Shown here: positions 18,001 to 33,000 of the stretch, piece after piece
Layout of the letters: each line of letters starts with the position of its first letter
Position numbering within the stretch: the first letter of the stretch is position 1
NCBI GenBank assembly: GCA_048394785.1
Contig: DBFJGL010000098.1
Coordinates: 1-37,968, forward strand
Reading direction: 5' to 3'
Length of the DNA: 37,968 nt
Source of the DNA: DBFJGL01 sp048394785
GTDB taxonomy: Bacteria; Bacillota; Clostridia; Christensenellales; CAG-917
The notes under the pieces: generated by a model
The model's input: the letters and a program-made list of their open reading frames with translations, nothing else
Told to the model about the DNA's origin: nothing
Database searches by the model: none
Made by a program: the position numbers and the translations under genes

Positions 18001-21000
18001 TATTCTGACCAAATCGGGCAGCTTGTAATTGAGCTTGGCGTTTGCCGTACCGTTCTTCTCGGACAGAATGTCTATCGAGAGAGTCTTTGCGACATAACCG
18101 CTGCCTTCATTCACAAAGCCCTTTACGGCAGTCGTCTGGTAAGAGGTGCTCACCCATACGGGGATTGCCGCCACTACGACGTTCATCGCGTAACCGTAAA
18201 CGTAACCTGCAAGTCTGCGTCCGTTGCCGTCGATATAACCGACCGCGCCTGCTTTTACTCCGCAGTTCTCCGTGGTCTGACCTGCCTCGGGAGGAGTGAG
18301 GTCAAGCGACGCCGCGTCCCAAGTGATAAATGTTCCGCGCGTGTCGGAGTACATACCGCCGGGCGTGCCTTGGCTGTCAGTGACATAACTCGGGTTGGCG
18401 TATTTTACGTTTGCGTACTGCGGGAACTTGGTTGCGTCGGCAAACGTAGCGTCGACGAGCGTTATGTCAAACGTTCCCGCGCCGCCGCCCGACGCAGTGC
18501 CCATGCGCCTTGCCGGGTCGTTGATTACTATTTCCGTAGGCGCCGCGACTCCGCTTGTGATTTCCGCGCTTTCCGCCTCGGCAAAGCTGATAATCGACTG
18601 CGTATCGGTTATGGCAGTGCCGTTATACCAACTGTCAAGACCGGACGTCGGATTTATGCGGAGCATAAAGAAGTCCCAAGCGTCGGTAATTCTGGTGGTA
18701 GTATTGCTGACCTGGCTGCCGTAAGTATTGTAAGCACCGCTCGGCACCGCATTGTAAGTCATCTGAGAACCGTACTGACCGTCTCTCTTTTCACCGTTGA
18801 CAAGCAGTTCTATTGCCTGAATGCCGGGGTGCATCTGCTTGCTGCTTACTCCGTAATACGCCTCGCTCGGATTGAGGTCGAGATAGATGTTAAGGCTCGG
18901 GTCTATGTCTGTCGTGCCGTAGGTGGCAAACGGTATGGGAAGCACCGTTGCAACCAACTTGGACAGGTTGGTAAGTATAGTTCCGCCGAGCGGATACAAC
19001 AAACCGTAGACGCCGCCCATATTGGCGAGGTCGAACAGCACCGTCTTTTCGAGCATCATCGGGAGACTTCTCGCAAACGGCTCCATAAACTTAGCCATAA
19101 CCTGAACTTTTTTGGTCCTGCTCTCAAAGCTGAGGTTGGACAGTCTTTGCAGTTCTTCGAGTATAAGCGAGCCCTTGCCGGAGGTTGTTTCTCTCAGTTC
19201 CAGCTTGCCGATTTCATTGCCGTTGGCGTCGTATTTCGGGAATTTAACGCCTACCTGGTCATTACTGTTGGATACTCTCCAACCGCCTTGATACGTATTT
19301 CCTTGGTAATAACTCGAACCGTCGTAATCGAACGTGGAATTACCGCGGTTATAGGTTTGAACCGAGTCCATGAAATACCACCACTTGGTATTGCTGTCAA
19401 GGCTCGTCGCGCCTTCGGTAAGCGTGGTCCTGAACATATTGATGAGCAGCACGTTGAGCATAAGCATCATCTCGTTGAACGCGTCCTTGCCGAGCGTCAC
19501 TTTGAGAGAGATGTGCTGCGCCGCACCGGACGCAAGAGAATTGATGCCTCTGTAATAAGGCAGATATCCGTCGGCAGTGAACAGTTTTACGTCCACGTTC
19601 TTAATAAGTCCCGAGAGGTCGGGATTATAGGCAAAGCCTTCCGTTCTGTTGCCCGTCACCTTGCCCGTGACGTCCTCGCCTTCCGCGGAAGTCTGAGCGT
19701 CGGAGGAAGGACGCGCCCAAGTGTCGTTGTCGCCGTCCGCCGCGCCGCCTGCCATAATGCCGTCGAGCGCGCCTTCTATGGCAACTACTTTCAGAGCGTC
19801 TACCATATTGAGAACTGGCTTCAAGTCTGAACCTTCCCAGACGTTGAGTCCCGTCACGTAAATGCTGTTGCCGCCGATTGCCGCAGTGGCTCTGAACGGA
19901 GTGCCCCAGCTTCCGCCGTCATCCTTATGTCTCGGGTGGAACGCTTGAATGTTAAGCACGAGTCTGTTGGCGGGTTTAGGTCCCTCGATTGCTCCAAGAG
20001 TCCAATCGCCGTCGGTGTTGTTGACGGTATATTCCTGCCTGCGACCCACAATCTGAATGATGGTAGCCGCGTCGTCGGACTCCGCCGAAGAACCGGTATA
20101 TACGCCGTGCGTTCCGTTCTGACCGGTGGTCGTGGACCAGGTCTTCTTTTCTATTGTGATTGAGATGCCGAGCTCGATGCTGTCAAGCAGTCCCTGCACC
20201 AAAGACAGCGCGCCGGAGGTCTTGGAGAACGTAACGCCGCCGTAACCCTGTTTGAGCTGTTCGCGCAGGTTTTCGCTGTCGAGAGCGGGGTTGCTGAAAT
20301 CGATCTTGATGCCTTCGTTCTGCACCTTGCCGCCTATCGCGAGGTCGAGCTTGGTTTCAACGGAGTCGAGTGCGACGCCGAGTTCGATGCCGCCGATTTT
20401 ACCGTCGCCGAAGCTTGCCTTGACGTCAATCTGCTGAATATCGGGCAGAGTGAACCACTCGGGGAGCCCCGAAAGCGCGCCGCTGAGCATACCGAAAATC
20501 ACCTTGATGAAGTTTTGGTCTATGGACGCGGACAAACTGCCGTTTGCGATGTTCAGGGTGAGTCCTATGCCGCCCGCTGCCGCGCCGCTGTCCGCCGCAC
20601 TGCCCGTCGTATCCGCCGCAACCTTTGCGGAAGCTCCGTCAGCCGCAGTCTGCGCGCCGTTTTCGGTCACGGTAGTCTGCGTTGCGCCGAGCAGTCCCGC
20701 AAGACCTTGGAACTTAATTTTGCCGAGTCCCAAGCCTTCGAGGTTGAGGTAAATGGCGTCGGAGAACACCGTGCCGTCCGCTCCGAGCTCCCAAATATTG
20801 CCTGCTTGTGCAAGTTTTTCGGAGCCGAGATAGTATATCTCCGCAATGGAAGCGTTGTTGTTATCGAGCGTTTGAGAGGTGACTGCCACCTTCAAGTCGC
20901 TGTAAAGTATGCCGCCGATGCCGAACTTGACAAATGCCGCAAGGTTGAGGTTTGCCGACACTTCGAGGCGCAGAGAAATTTGCTTGCCGAGAGCAAGGCT

Positions 21001-24000
21001 GATGCCGAAGTTCTGGTCAAACATACTGCCCTCGCCGCCCGCAAGTCCGCCGAGCGCGTTCTTCAACAGGGTGACAATCCAATTGGTGAACGAGCCGTCG
21101 CCTTGGTTTGGAGCGTTGAGAATGACGTCGACAGCGAGTTCGAGACCTATTGCTTCAAGTCCGATTTCGCCCGTAGCGGCGTCGAACGCAAGAGCATACT
21201 CGCCGAAGTTTTCGTTGAATTCAAGAGGTTTATTGCCGAAATCGATGCTCTTCACGTCAAGTCCCATATAGAAACCGTCGGTTATCTTGGCGTTCAAACC
21301 GAACTTATATTCGTCGTCATTGGCATTGGGTTTGAAGTACACCCGAATGTCGCCGAGGTCGGGCAGTTTTGCGCCGTACTCCTCGGTGCCGTCGCTTCTC
21401 GCGTCCTGAATTCTGTTGTAAACGGTGTTGATGAGTTCCATACCGATTTGCAACGCGAACTCGTGCGGTCTTGTGATTATGGTCAGATATCCGCCCCAGT
21501 CGTCTGCGTCGTCATACGGTTTGTTGATATGGTCGCCGACAGCCGAAACGCTTGCGCCCGTGTTGTCGCCGCTTTCTCTGTCAAGCAGGTCCTTGAACGT
21601 GTCTTCCAAAATCGCGACAAGTCCGAGGTTGGCAATCTTCAACTTGGCGCCTGCGCCGAGCAGTCCGCTTACGTCGATATAAATGCTGTCTTTGTCGTAG
21701 TACACGGCAATCAACGCGTTGGTCGCAAGCGTGCCGTCGGCTGCGTATTTCTTAACGATAAGCTGCAACTTGGTGTTTGCGAAATCGTTAAGGTCGACGT
21801 ATACGTTGAGCGCGACGTTGAGATACGGATAATCTTTATTGCCGACGAGGTCGGCGATGTTGATGACAAAGTCCGCGTCGGTTATGGGCATATCGAGATT
21901 GAGCAGTCCGAGTATGAGCGTCAAAAGTTCGTTGAGCACAATGGTGTTCTGCTCGCCGCCCTCGGGCGCCGCGCCGTAAAGCGATATATCCATCGTCAAG
22001 CCGAGGTTGAGCTTCGCGTCGCTGATTTGCGTCCACAAAAGCTTACCGTCCTCGTCCGTTTGGGTGACGTCGGGCTTGGGCGCGCTGAACTCTTTGTTGA
22101 ACTGCGCGTACAGTCCGCCCGCGGTTACGCTCAAGCTGACGTCGCCGAGTTTGAGATAAAGTCCGTCACTGCCTGCCGACACGAATTCCGCTTCCTTGGC
22201 AGTTTCATTCCAAGAAATGTTGTATGTTTCGCCCGTCCACTCGGGGTACGCGTACGCAACCAAAGCGTATTCGTCGGAAGATACCATAACGTGCGTGCCG
22301 TATTTGGTGATGCTTCCGCTTTCGCCCGTTTCAGCCACGTACTCGCCGTTTTCGTCAAACCAAGCATAATTTCCTATGCCTGCTACGTTTACATAATCGC
22401 CTACCGCCGCATAGTGGGTATAACCTGCTTTCAACCCGAGGTTCAGGTTGATTTCGGGGCGTTCGCCCTGCAGGTTGATGACCAAGCCGCTCGTGTCGCT
22501 GCCGTCCGTGACGTTGAGTCCGGGCAGCAGTAAGAGAAGATCGTTCAGGAAGTCTTGGTCGATTGTTTCTTCGTTTTCGGATTCAACAAGCATACCGACC
22601 AACGTGCCGATGAGGTGCTCGCGCAGAGCAAGCGAAATGATGTCTTCGGTGATGTACAGTCTGCCTATAATCAGCTCCAAGATATCCCACACGTTCTTGG
22701 GCAGTACGCCCGTGCTCGCGTCGTCTTCCGCAACTGCCGCGCTTGCGTCCGCAACGGTGGTTGTGGTGAGCATCTTGTTGAGGTCGATGTTAAGCCACAG
22801 TCTGTCGAAGAATTTGTCGAGACCTAAGTTGGTGGCAAGTTCTGCCATATCGACGTAAATTTCGAGTTCGCCGTTTTCAGCAAACGCGAGATTTATGACT
22901 ATGTTGGAAGTGCTGTATTCTTCATTCTCGCCGAAGAACCTGGAGGTAAGCGAAACGTCGAGCTGAACCTGTGTGCCCGTGAGCATAGACACTATGTCGC
23001 TTCCGCCGTTTGCAATGCCTGCAAGCAGGTTCTTGATGTTGACGTAAGCTTTGAGGTCGACGCCTATCTGCATTTCCTGGCTGTCCGAACCGTTTGCCGC
23101 GTCAAGCGCCGCGAGCAGGAAGTACAGCTGTCTTGTCACGCCGTTGGAGCTGACCAGCTTGGAGACCTGATAGGTCCAGTTGATGACGTCCTGCAACTTG
23201 GCGTCAATGCTTATGCTCGCGCCGATTTCCGCCGTTTCCAGCGGTGCGATGATGCTCGTTACGTCAAGTGCCGCACCGTTAATCAAATCGCCGAGGTTGA
23301 GCGCGGCAATCTTCTCGTAGCCGCCGAAGTCGCTGACTTCCTTATAAGTGGCTTCGCCGCCTTCAATCGCGGCTTTTTCTTCCGCGTCGGTTGTAAGCCG
23401 CGTGTATCCCGTGACATTGCCGTCTGCGTCTTTGACCGCTTTATACTGCGCGCCCTGGAAGCCTTTGAGTATGCTGACCGTCACAAGCGTATATACGCGG
23501 CTTGTTTCGTCAAACGTGTACAGAGCCTCTCCGAGTTCGGTAACTTCGGAAGCATATTCCCAAGTGTCGTCTGCGCCTATCGTGGCAAAGTTTTCGGTGA
23601 GCAGTCTGTATTCGCCTACGGTTGCGCCCTTGGTGTAAACCGCGCCCGTCCAAGGCATCGCACGGTCTTTTATCAACAGCTCGTAATGCGCCGCGTCCTT
23701 GCGATACTCAACTGCCGTGCTCGTGTCAATGCCCGTGGTGTCTTGCGTAAAGTTCTTATTGCTGCCGTCTTTATACCAGCCGCCTTCTTCTCTTTCTTCA
23801 CCTTCTTCCAGATTCGCGTTCACTTGCGTGAAGTTGGCGTAATAGAAGATATAGTCGGGGCTGTTGGTTGCAATCAGTTCTGCGTTTCTCTCGTCGAAGT
23901 CTTCCTCCGAGCCGAAAGCAATGACCGAAGATACGCCCGTTTCGCCGTTGAAGCCTTCGAGGTTCAAAGACGCGTCAAGCACCGCCGTGTCACCCGTTTC

Positions 24001-27000
24001 GTTGTATATTATCGCGCCGAGCGACAGCGAATAGGGGTTGAGCGCCACGTTGACGTACAGTTGCAGATTGGGCAACATACCGAATATCTGCGAAACGTCC
24101 GTCGTCGTATCCTGCATCAGTGCGTCTATGACAAGCTCGATGAAGCCGAGCGACAGCTTGACGCCCAACGCGTTGGTGTAAATGCCGACCATCGCGCTGA
24201 TTATATCGGGATTGCTCACGACTTGAAGCGGAGGCGTTTCGGCTAAGGGCTGAGTGCTTTCTTCGCCATCTTCTCCTGCCGCAACCATCGCGCCGCCCGA
24301 CGATTTATCCGTCGTATTGCCGCCGATCAATCCGCTGAGCATATTGCCGAGCACGTCTTCGACCGAGCTCGCGCTCAAATCGACGAATACCTTGCCGCCC
24401 TCTCCGAGCAGCCATTCGAGGTCGACGTACAGTCCCGCTATGCCGGTGTCGATATCTCTGTTGTAATACAGTCCGATGAGATGCGTCAGTTCGCCCTCGG
24501 TTACGACCGCGCCGTCGGCGGTTCTCTCGGGGGCGTGTCTGTGCCACGCGTCTATCGCAACGTCAAGGTCGCGAATGTGAATATTGATGGGGTCGAAGTT
24601 GATTTCGAACGCAAGGTTGAGCTTGATTTCGAACAACACTTCGCCGTTCATATTTTCGGGCGTTTCGAATTTGCCCGTCATATCGCCAAGCAAGCCGCCG
24701 AGTATGTCGCCTATGCTTTCGTCCGAGCCCTTGCTGAACAGTATGTATGCGCCGACGTCAGACTTGACGTACTTGCCTTGCGACAGCGCGTATCTCTGTT
24801 TTGCGCTCGGGGCTTCCAATCCGTCTGCCGCGCCGAGTTCCGCCATTGCGTTGTAATACTGCTCGTACGCTTCGTACGTCCAATAGATTTCGCCCGATTG
24901 CAGCTTGATGCTTCCTCTTATCGTAAGCGACAGGAAGAAGATGTCGTCGGTGCTGACAAACACTTTGTCTTCGCCGTTTTCGTGCTTGGGTTCATATGCA
25001 ATCGACGTCGTTGTCATCGGGTTGCGCACAAAGCCGCCGTCTTCGGACAATACGTAGTTGTAATAGTTTTTGCCGTTGTATTCGGTGTTCTTATAACGCA
25101 CCTTATCCGACGTGATTTCTTCAAACGCGGCTGCGTCGAGCACCGCATAACGGTTTGCGTACGCACCGTCCGCGTTCTTTGCGAAGATATCTTCGATTGC
25201 GTCAACCTTCTTCCACACGCCGTCCACGTCTTTGTAAAGCGTGGTTTCGTCAAGCACGATATGCTTGTGGTTGACATAGAAGTAAGCCTTGTTCGCCTCG
25301 TACTTAGCCGTATCGAACACGCCTGCTTCCGTATAATACGCCAACGCCCACGCGCTATCGAACTTGTCCGCGCTGAACTCGGTCTGCCTGTCGCCGAACT
25401 CGCGGTAATCGTATTCGATTTCTCCGTTGTAACGATGCTGTTCGGGCAGAGTTTCATCACCGTATTGCGCATTGTATTCGTCAACGGAAATGAAGTCGAA
25501 CGCGTTGGAACCGAACTCGGGGAAGCCGAGGTTCAGAGAGATTTCGTAATCCCACAGATAAATCTGCATGCTGAGTATCGGTTTCTGAGCGTCGAGTCTT
25601 ACCGCGCAGTAAGTTTCGTTGTCTTCAAGACCTCTAAACGAATAGTACTGAGCACCGGGATTTTCGAGCTCGTAAGCATCTTTGTCCGCCTCGGTCGCGA
25701 ACTTCTTGAGCGTTCCGTCGTTGAGCATATAGAACATTCCGCTATCGTCGCTCGTGAGCAGACGGAAATCGTAAACGTTCTTTCCGTGATACTCCGCTTT
25801 ACGCGCATTCAGACGTTCGCCCTTCTTGGCGTCGCGGAACAGCACGTAATAGCCGTCGAGTTCGTTTTGGTCCTCGCCGACGTATACGTATGTGTCAAGA
25901 CGCGATATGTCGTAATATTTGTTGTCGGGGTTCGCCTCGTACGCCGCCTTTTCGCTGGGCAGCATATCCGTACGCAGCGAATATACGTTGTTCTCCTTGT
26001 CGCTGAGATAATAGTTGCCTCTGCCGTCTTTGTCGTCGATTGCGTATTCGTCTATGCGGAAACGCTCCCAAGACTCGTCAAAGCTTTCGGTGTCAGCTTC
26101 TTTAACGAACGCGTAAGTCGAACGGTCGGTATTGATTTGCAGGAAGGGACGGTTGGCAAAGTCCATATCGAATTGGAATGCGTCGTCGCCTCCTATAAGC
26201 GCAATAATCTGATTGATAAAGTCGGCTTGCAGTACGAGCTGTATGTACGTGCTCGTCATCTTGAAGCCGTACAGGAACATATTCAGATATCCCGCAATGG
26301 TATCGTCAAGCAAAGGCAGGGACAAGCCGCCGTCGGCCTCGGGCTGAGCTTCGCCGTCCGCATTTGCGGTTTCGTCTGCGACAAGCGCTTCATCGCCGCC
26401 CGTCAACGAGCCCAAAATGCCGCCGAGCGCAGTCATCAACGAGCTTCTCGGTACGGTGAGTCCGGGCAGGTTGAAGTAACTCAAATCGATGTACAGTCCG
26501 CCTTCTTCTCTCGTTAACTTGCCGTTCGCGTTCTCGTGATACCAATTCTCGTCGTAGCTGTAACGGGTCTTGCCCTGATGCTGAGCGTTGTCCGAGTCGT
26601 ACGCTTGATACGCGCCGTCAACGTAAACGTAAGAACCGTTCTTGTGCTCGAAGTAGTGGCTGTATCCGCCATCTCCGCCTATCGTGTAAGTATCGCCGAC
26701 AAGGTAAAGTCCGAACATCAGATGTTCTTTGGCTACGTTTTCGTCAGCCGCGTTGGAGGAGGTTTTAAGCTCTATGGACGCGTTGATATATTGCAGAATG
26801 TCCGCGATCTCAAAGCTCGCGCCGTCCGCGCCGCCGTTGACTATACCCATAATAATCTGAATAAAGTCTACGATGTCGAATTCTCCCGCAAGCGGATCTG
26901 CCGCTTCCGCGCCGAATGCCACGCGTATGTAACTTATAAGCGCCGCAAGTTTGACTTCGAGTTTGACGTCGAGCATTATCACTCTGTTGACGTCGCCGCC

Positions 27001-30000
27001 CGAGTCGGACTCTGCCTTCACAAATACGTCAAGCAGCTTTTCGTCAACGTCCGGGAACAGCGTGGTGAAAATCTGTTTGAGGTCGATGTCCTTGTCTTTC
27101 TTGAAGCTTGTGGTTATATCTATTCTCTCAGAAAGCGTAATATTTTCCGTCGTTTCGAGAGATACGTATTCCATCATCTCGTCCTTGTCGAGGATACCCG
27201 ACATATCGGAGGTGAACTCCGCGTCGACGTCGTGTATGCCGAGAGCGAGATTGAGCACCGTGTCGTAACGGTTGAAGGAAGCTTCCTTGCCGGGGAAATA
27301 CTGATATATTGCCCTGTCGACTATGGCTTCCTCGCCCTGCACGAACATATACAGCTTATCCCACTCTTTGTTGGCGACGATGGTGTTGAACTGCGCGTCG
27401 GTGTGCTGAATGTATTGGTCGTTCGCCGCATCGTATCCGTAACCCCACTTCTTGCCTCCGAATCCGTCGGAATCCGTAAGCGATGCATTGATATATTGGT
27501 CTATATCGGCGTCGGGGTTATTCGCCTTGTATTCTTCGATATCTTTTGCAAAAGACTTGAACGTGACGGTATGGTACTGTCCGTCCTGAGCTTTAAGCAC
27601 AAGAGTATGGCTGAACTTGCTTCCGTCCGCTACGTTGTCGGAGGGAGAAATCACCTGATAGGTGCCGCCGTTGTCCGCGCTGTAATAGCTGCCGTTGACG
27701 TCTTTATCGAAGATGTAATAATAGTTGCCCGTCGCGCCCGTTCCGATGTCGTCTACTTTGACGTAACGCTCGCCGTCCATTTGCAGTTCGACGTCGACGT
27801 CAAGGTCGATAGAATTTACGAAGCTGAGTTCGATGTCAACGCCCGCAGTCAAATCTTCGTGTATGAAATCGGCAAGCTTCATTCCGCTGATTTCGATGCT
27901 GTTGAGCAAGTACTGAATGAGTACGTCGCCTATCTGAACCGCAAGTTTTCTGCGGTCAAGCAGCAAGCTCGCAGCAAACTTATCGTCCGCAGACGCGTCC
28001 GCTGCCACCATTGCGCCTTCGTTGCTTCCGCCGAAGATGTTGAGCAGACGGTTGATAACTTCAAGCACGCTTTCCGCCTGATCGCCTGCAACCAGGTTTA
28101 CTATGCTCTCTATGACGAAATTGCTGTCCAGCGTCGTGATGCTGATCTTGGGCAGGTTGAGGAAATCTCCGTTGAGGTAAATGACGTCTTCCATATAGTA
28201 AACGCCGAACCACAGTACCTCTATGCCCGTCTCGGCAATGTTGAACAATTCGAGTTTAAGCTGAGATTTCGCAAGGTCGTTCATATTCAGCTGCAAGCCG
28301 AAGGTAACTTTGAAGTGTGCCGACGAATAGCCCTTTGCGGTGTTGGGCGTATCCAAAATCACGCCGTCAATCGCGCCGACCAAATCGGACAGTATCGAAC
28401 CCGCGTCAATCACGCCTTCGGTTATGCCGAGGTCAAGCTCGATGGAGCCGCCGACGGTAATCACCGCGTCGTCGTAGCTGACGCGCTCAACCGTCTTGCT
28501 TTCGTCGTACTTGTCTTTTTCGTTTAAGATGTAATCGGGTACGAATGTTTCCGCTTTACCGATGCCGAGCCCGATGCCGCCGAGTTTGAGCCCGAGCTGA
28601 ATTGCGCCGAGCTGCGCGCCTATGCCGAGATAATAGTCTTTAAGCGCGTTATACGCGGTAAACTCTCTGTAAAGCGTACCCGTTTCTTCCTTATGAAGCC
28701 CCGTCTTGTGCTCGCACAGCGACTTGACTTGGAGATATTCGGAGTCAACCATAACGTAAGTGTTGTCGGTATGGTTCTCGAATTTATCATCTTCGCCGTA
28801 CAGAACAAAGTTGTCGCCGTCCTTGTAATACAGAGAGTAAACGGAGCCTGCCTCTATATCGTAGTGCAGTTCCTCGCCCTCCGCATTCTCAACGTGAGCA
28901 TAAGTGCCGTTCTCGGACGGTACGTATTTGCCCTTATCGCCGTAATTGATATATCTTTCCTCATACGGGATAACCAACTGATAATACGCGGAGTCGTCCG
29001 TGCCTATCTTCACGTATTCGTATTCTGCCGTAAATCCGCCGTCTGCGTACGCCGTGAACGTAACGTCCACTCTGCGTTCGCCCTCGATGACAGCAGCGTC
29101 GTCGCCCTTCTGCAAGGGACTGTACACATAGTAAACCTCGCCCGTTTGAGTTCCGGGTACCGCACGTTCGATATAATCGCCCTCTGCGTTTTCGGCCACG
29201 CTTTCGGCTTTATACAGCTTGTCGCGGCCGCCTGCGAGTTTCACTATATTGTCTTCGTTGATGTCGAGATACTCGTATCTGCCGGTGTCCACTCCGACGC
29301 TGACTTCGAGAATGTCGAACACTTCCTCGATGCCGCCCACTTCGGGTACGAGCATTGCAAGCAAGGTCGCTATAAAGCTCTTTGTAAGCGCAATCTTGAA
29401 GCCTTCGTCGGATACGATAAGCTGAATGAGCGCGTCGCGCGCAACCGCGTCGCCGTCATTTGCCGCCACAAGCGCGCTTGCCGTGGGCTGTCCGAGTATT
29501 TCTTTGATGAGATTTATGAAATCGGGTACGTAGCTGTATTGGTTGGATACGTTCCATATACCCGTTCCGTCAAGATAAAGCGTGCCTTCCGAGAGGTATA
29601 TGCCCGCAAGTGCCGGTCTGCCGCTGATTATATTGCCGTTGCTGTCCACTTCGAGCATTTCGAGCGCGAGTTCGAGCTTGCTGAAATCGGAGTCCGCAAA
29701 GCTGCCGGACGCACCCGACTTGTCGATGAGCGCGGCAAAATTCAACGCGCTGAGGTCTGCGTTGGCTGACAGACGGAAACCTATTGCGTCGCTGAATACG
29801 CTGTTCGTCTGCAACTGAATTATCATATCGCCCAGCAGATTGCCGAGAATTCCGCCGAGGTCATAACTCTCGTCGTCGAGCGAGTTGAGGTAAATAAGTC
29901 CCGACGCGCTGACGGTCACGAATTGGTTGTCCTCATACTCAGCCGTATCTCTCAACGCATAAAGTCTGCTTCCGAACGGCAGAGTTTCTTCCGCCATCTT

Positions 30001-33000
30001 TATGGAATAACGGGCTGTGTTGTTCTCGTCGATTTCTTCGAGCGAATCCGCAAGCACATAGCAATCTCTGTTTGCGAGATACACGTATTCGCCGTCCTCT
30101 TTCGCCTCGAAGCCGACGACGTAGTTTGTGCCGTTTTTCTTTACGACGTATACCTTATTATAGGTCTTGTCGTCTGCGGCAACCGCCTCGTCGGTATTTA
30201 TTCTGCGATAAGTGTCGAGCACGTTGTGATAGATGTATTTTCCGTCCTTACCCGCTTCTTGGAAGGCGTGATAAAGTATGGGAGAACCGCCCTTGTTTTC
30301 ATAGGTATCTATGTACGCATTGCGCTCGGCTTCGCTCATCGGCGCGTATTTCTTGCCCGAGATGAGCACGGAAGACGTCGAAAGTTTTGCAATCGCTCCG
30401 TCGTCCGCAACGATATCCAGATATTTGCCGGTAAGCGAATATTTCTTTACGCCCGCTTCGAGTTTTTCGCCCTCCGCAATGAGTCGGTAACCGCCTTCAT
30501 TGACGTCAACGATGTATTTTCCGTTAACGTTGTCTTCCGCAAATTCGGGCGTGACGTACTTGCCGTCGATGTAATACACGATTGTACGGTCATAAGTTTT
30601 GCCGTCGGTTGCGTCGAATATCGAGGACAGACGATAACTGCCTTCATCGTCGTCGAACACATAGAGTCCGTAACGAGTCGTATCCGTAACTTCGGTGAAC
30701 TGATACATCACCGCGGTGGAAGGCTGATATGCATACCTTTCGCCGACGTATCCGAGCATCAAATCGCCGAGCAGGTCGACGTAACTCATCAAATTGACGA
30801 ACTTGCTCTTATACTCCTCGTTCATCAGGTGACCGTCGTCCGCCGCTACAAAGCGCAAGTCAAGACCTGCGGAAAGCGCAAGTTCGAAGTCCACGCCCTT
30901 AATAGTCGCAAGACGCGCCACAATGGAAGGTTTGTCGTCACGTTCCTCGTCGCGAAGCTTGAAGAATATTCCCGTGCGCTCCTCGTCGAAAATCAAATCG
31001 TCCCAAGCGTAATCGCCCAATCCGAACAATTTGAGAAGATTGGCAAGCAGCGTGCTGTTAAAGTAAATGTTCAGCTCGTTGAAGCTGTCGAAATCGGGGT
31101 TGGAAGGCAACGGAGCCGCCTTGAATACGATTGCTTTCACAATCGCGTTAAGCGCGCCTATAATCGCGTCGGTATTCACCGCCTCGTCTTCACCCGCGGC
31201 TACGAGCGCGTCGTCGCTGCCCGTTACGCCGAACGCCGTCAAGGCTTCCATAAAGTCGACTTTGAGCTTTACGTTTTCGGCGAATTTGCCGAGGTCGACA
31301 TACAGTTCTCCGTCAATGAGATAAACGCCGATGGTGACCGCTTCGTCGCCGGTGCCGAATATCAGTTTTACGCCCGCTTCGAGCGCTTGAAGCAGAGTAG
31401 CCGTTTCAAAGTTGAAGTCAGTGAGTACAAACTCGCCGTCAAGCAGTCCGCCTATGCCGAGCACGTCAAGGTCGAGTCTGCCGAATACGTGCAGTGCGAT
31501 GTTCGCGTTTACAGCGTTATCGATTGCCGCTTCGAGCGACAGTCTTTGCAGCATATCGAAAAGCGTAACGCCTTCGGTGACCGCAATGCCTTCGAGCGCG
31601 TTCTTTACGGAATCGATGTTGAACAGCATCGTGAGCACGTCGTCGAGATTGATGGGCTGACGCACGTACATTCCGTTGTCGTCCTGCACGAATTTACCGT
31701 CGGACGCACGCTTTGTATAACGCTCGGACGCTTTATAATTCTTGATTTCCTCGCTGTTTACGAGCACGTACGTTGCCGTGACTCCCAGCGACAGGTCGAG
31801 CGACAGCTCGAACGTAACCACGTTGCTGATGTCGCCGCGCGAGAAGCGGGTAATATCATTGCCGCTTTCGTCTTTTGCGTCGTCGAGAATTTTAACGTAT
31901 AAGCCGTCAACCGCCTCCGTAAACGTGCGGTCGTCCGCGTTATAAGAATATCTTACTATTACGCCGTCCGCCTTTTCGAGGTGCTCGTCTTTTACGCCGC
32001 TGTCACCCGTCTGGAACTCGGAGTACAGCATAAATTTGAGCTCGTTTGCGATAATGTCGCTGACGTAATCGTCTTTTACCGTCGCTATCGACGGTTTATC
32101 TATGCTCACTCCGAGAGTGATAAAGTTGGAAATCACGTCGAGAGAGAGCGACGGAGTTGAGAAATCGAGGTTTACGTCGACTTCGAGTCCGAGCTCGGGA
32201 AGTTTTTCTATGATTGCGCCTATATCGTTATTGCCGGCTACCATCGCAATGACCGCAATAAGCAGATTTTCGGCAATTACCAGCGATATTTCTTTGTTTT
32301 TAAGTCCTACGAGAACCTCAAAGAGGTTGTCGCTTGCCTGTACGCCGCCTTCTTCCGCAGCAACCATCGCAGAGGAATCCGAGTTGGTTTCTATGCCCGT
32401 AATCAAACCTTTTATGAGTTCAATGAGCATATTGACCAAGCCTTCTCCATCCGCCGTAAAGTTGTGGTCGGAGAATATACCCATATCCACGTACAGCTTA
32501 CCGCCGGCTATGTACGCGGCAAGGAGCGTTTCGTCCGCGCGGGGATTGAACAGCTCTATAACGAGTTCGGTACCTGTCGATTCCTGCAAATCGAGATTTC
32601 CTGCCAAAGTCAGTTGCAAGCCGACAAGAATGTCGTCCTCGATTTTTATTCCGAAATTCAGCGCAAGGTCTGCGACAAACGCGGACAAAATGTCGTTGAT
32701 CGGCAGTTCGCCCTTGTCCAGGCTGTTGGTGTTGTTCACCTTCAAATCGAGCGCGAGCGCAAGATTGAAGGATATCGTACCGAGATTTTCGGCACTCATA
32801 TATGCGTTTGCGTCAAAGCCTTGGGGAAGTACCGAGGAATTGTCGGAGAAGCCGACTTTCAACTCGGAAAGTTCAAGTCCGAACGCAAGCGGGTCTATGC
32901 CCACGTTGATTGCAAACGCGTACTCCTGCCAATCGAGCATAAGCCAGGTTTTGTCGGAGTTGATTTTGATGAAATCATCGGGTGCGGCAATGCCTGCAAG

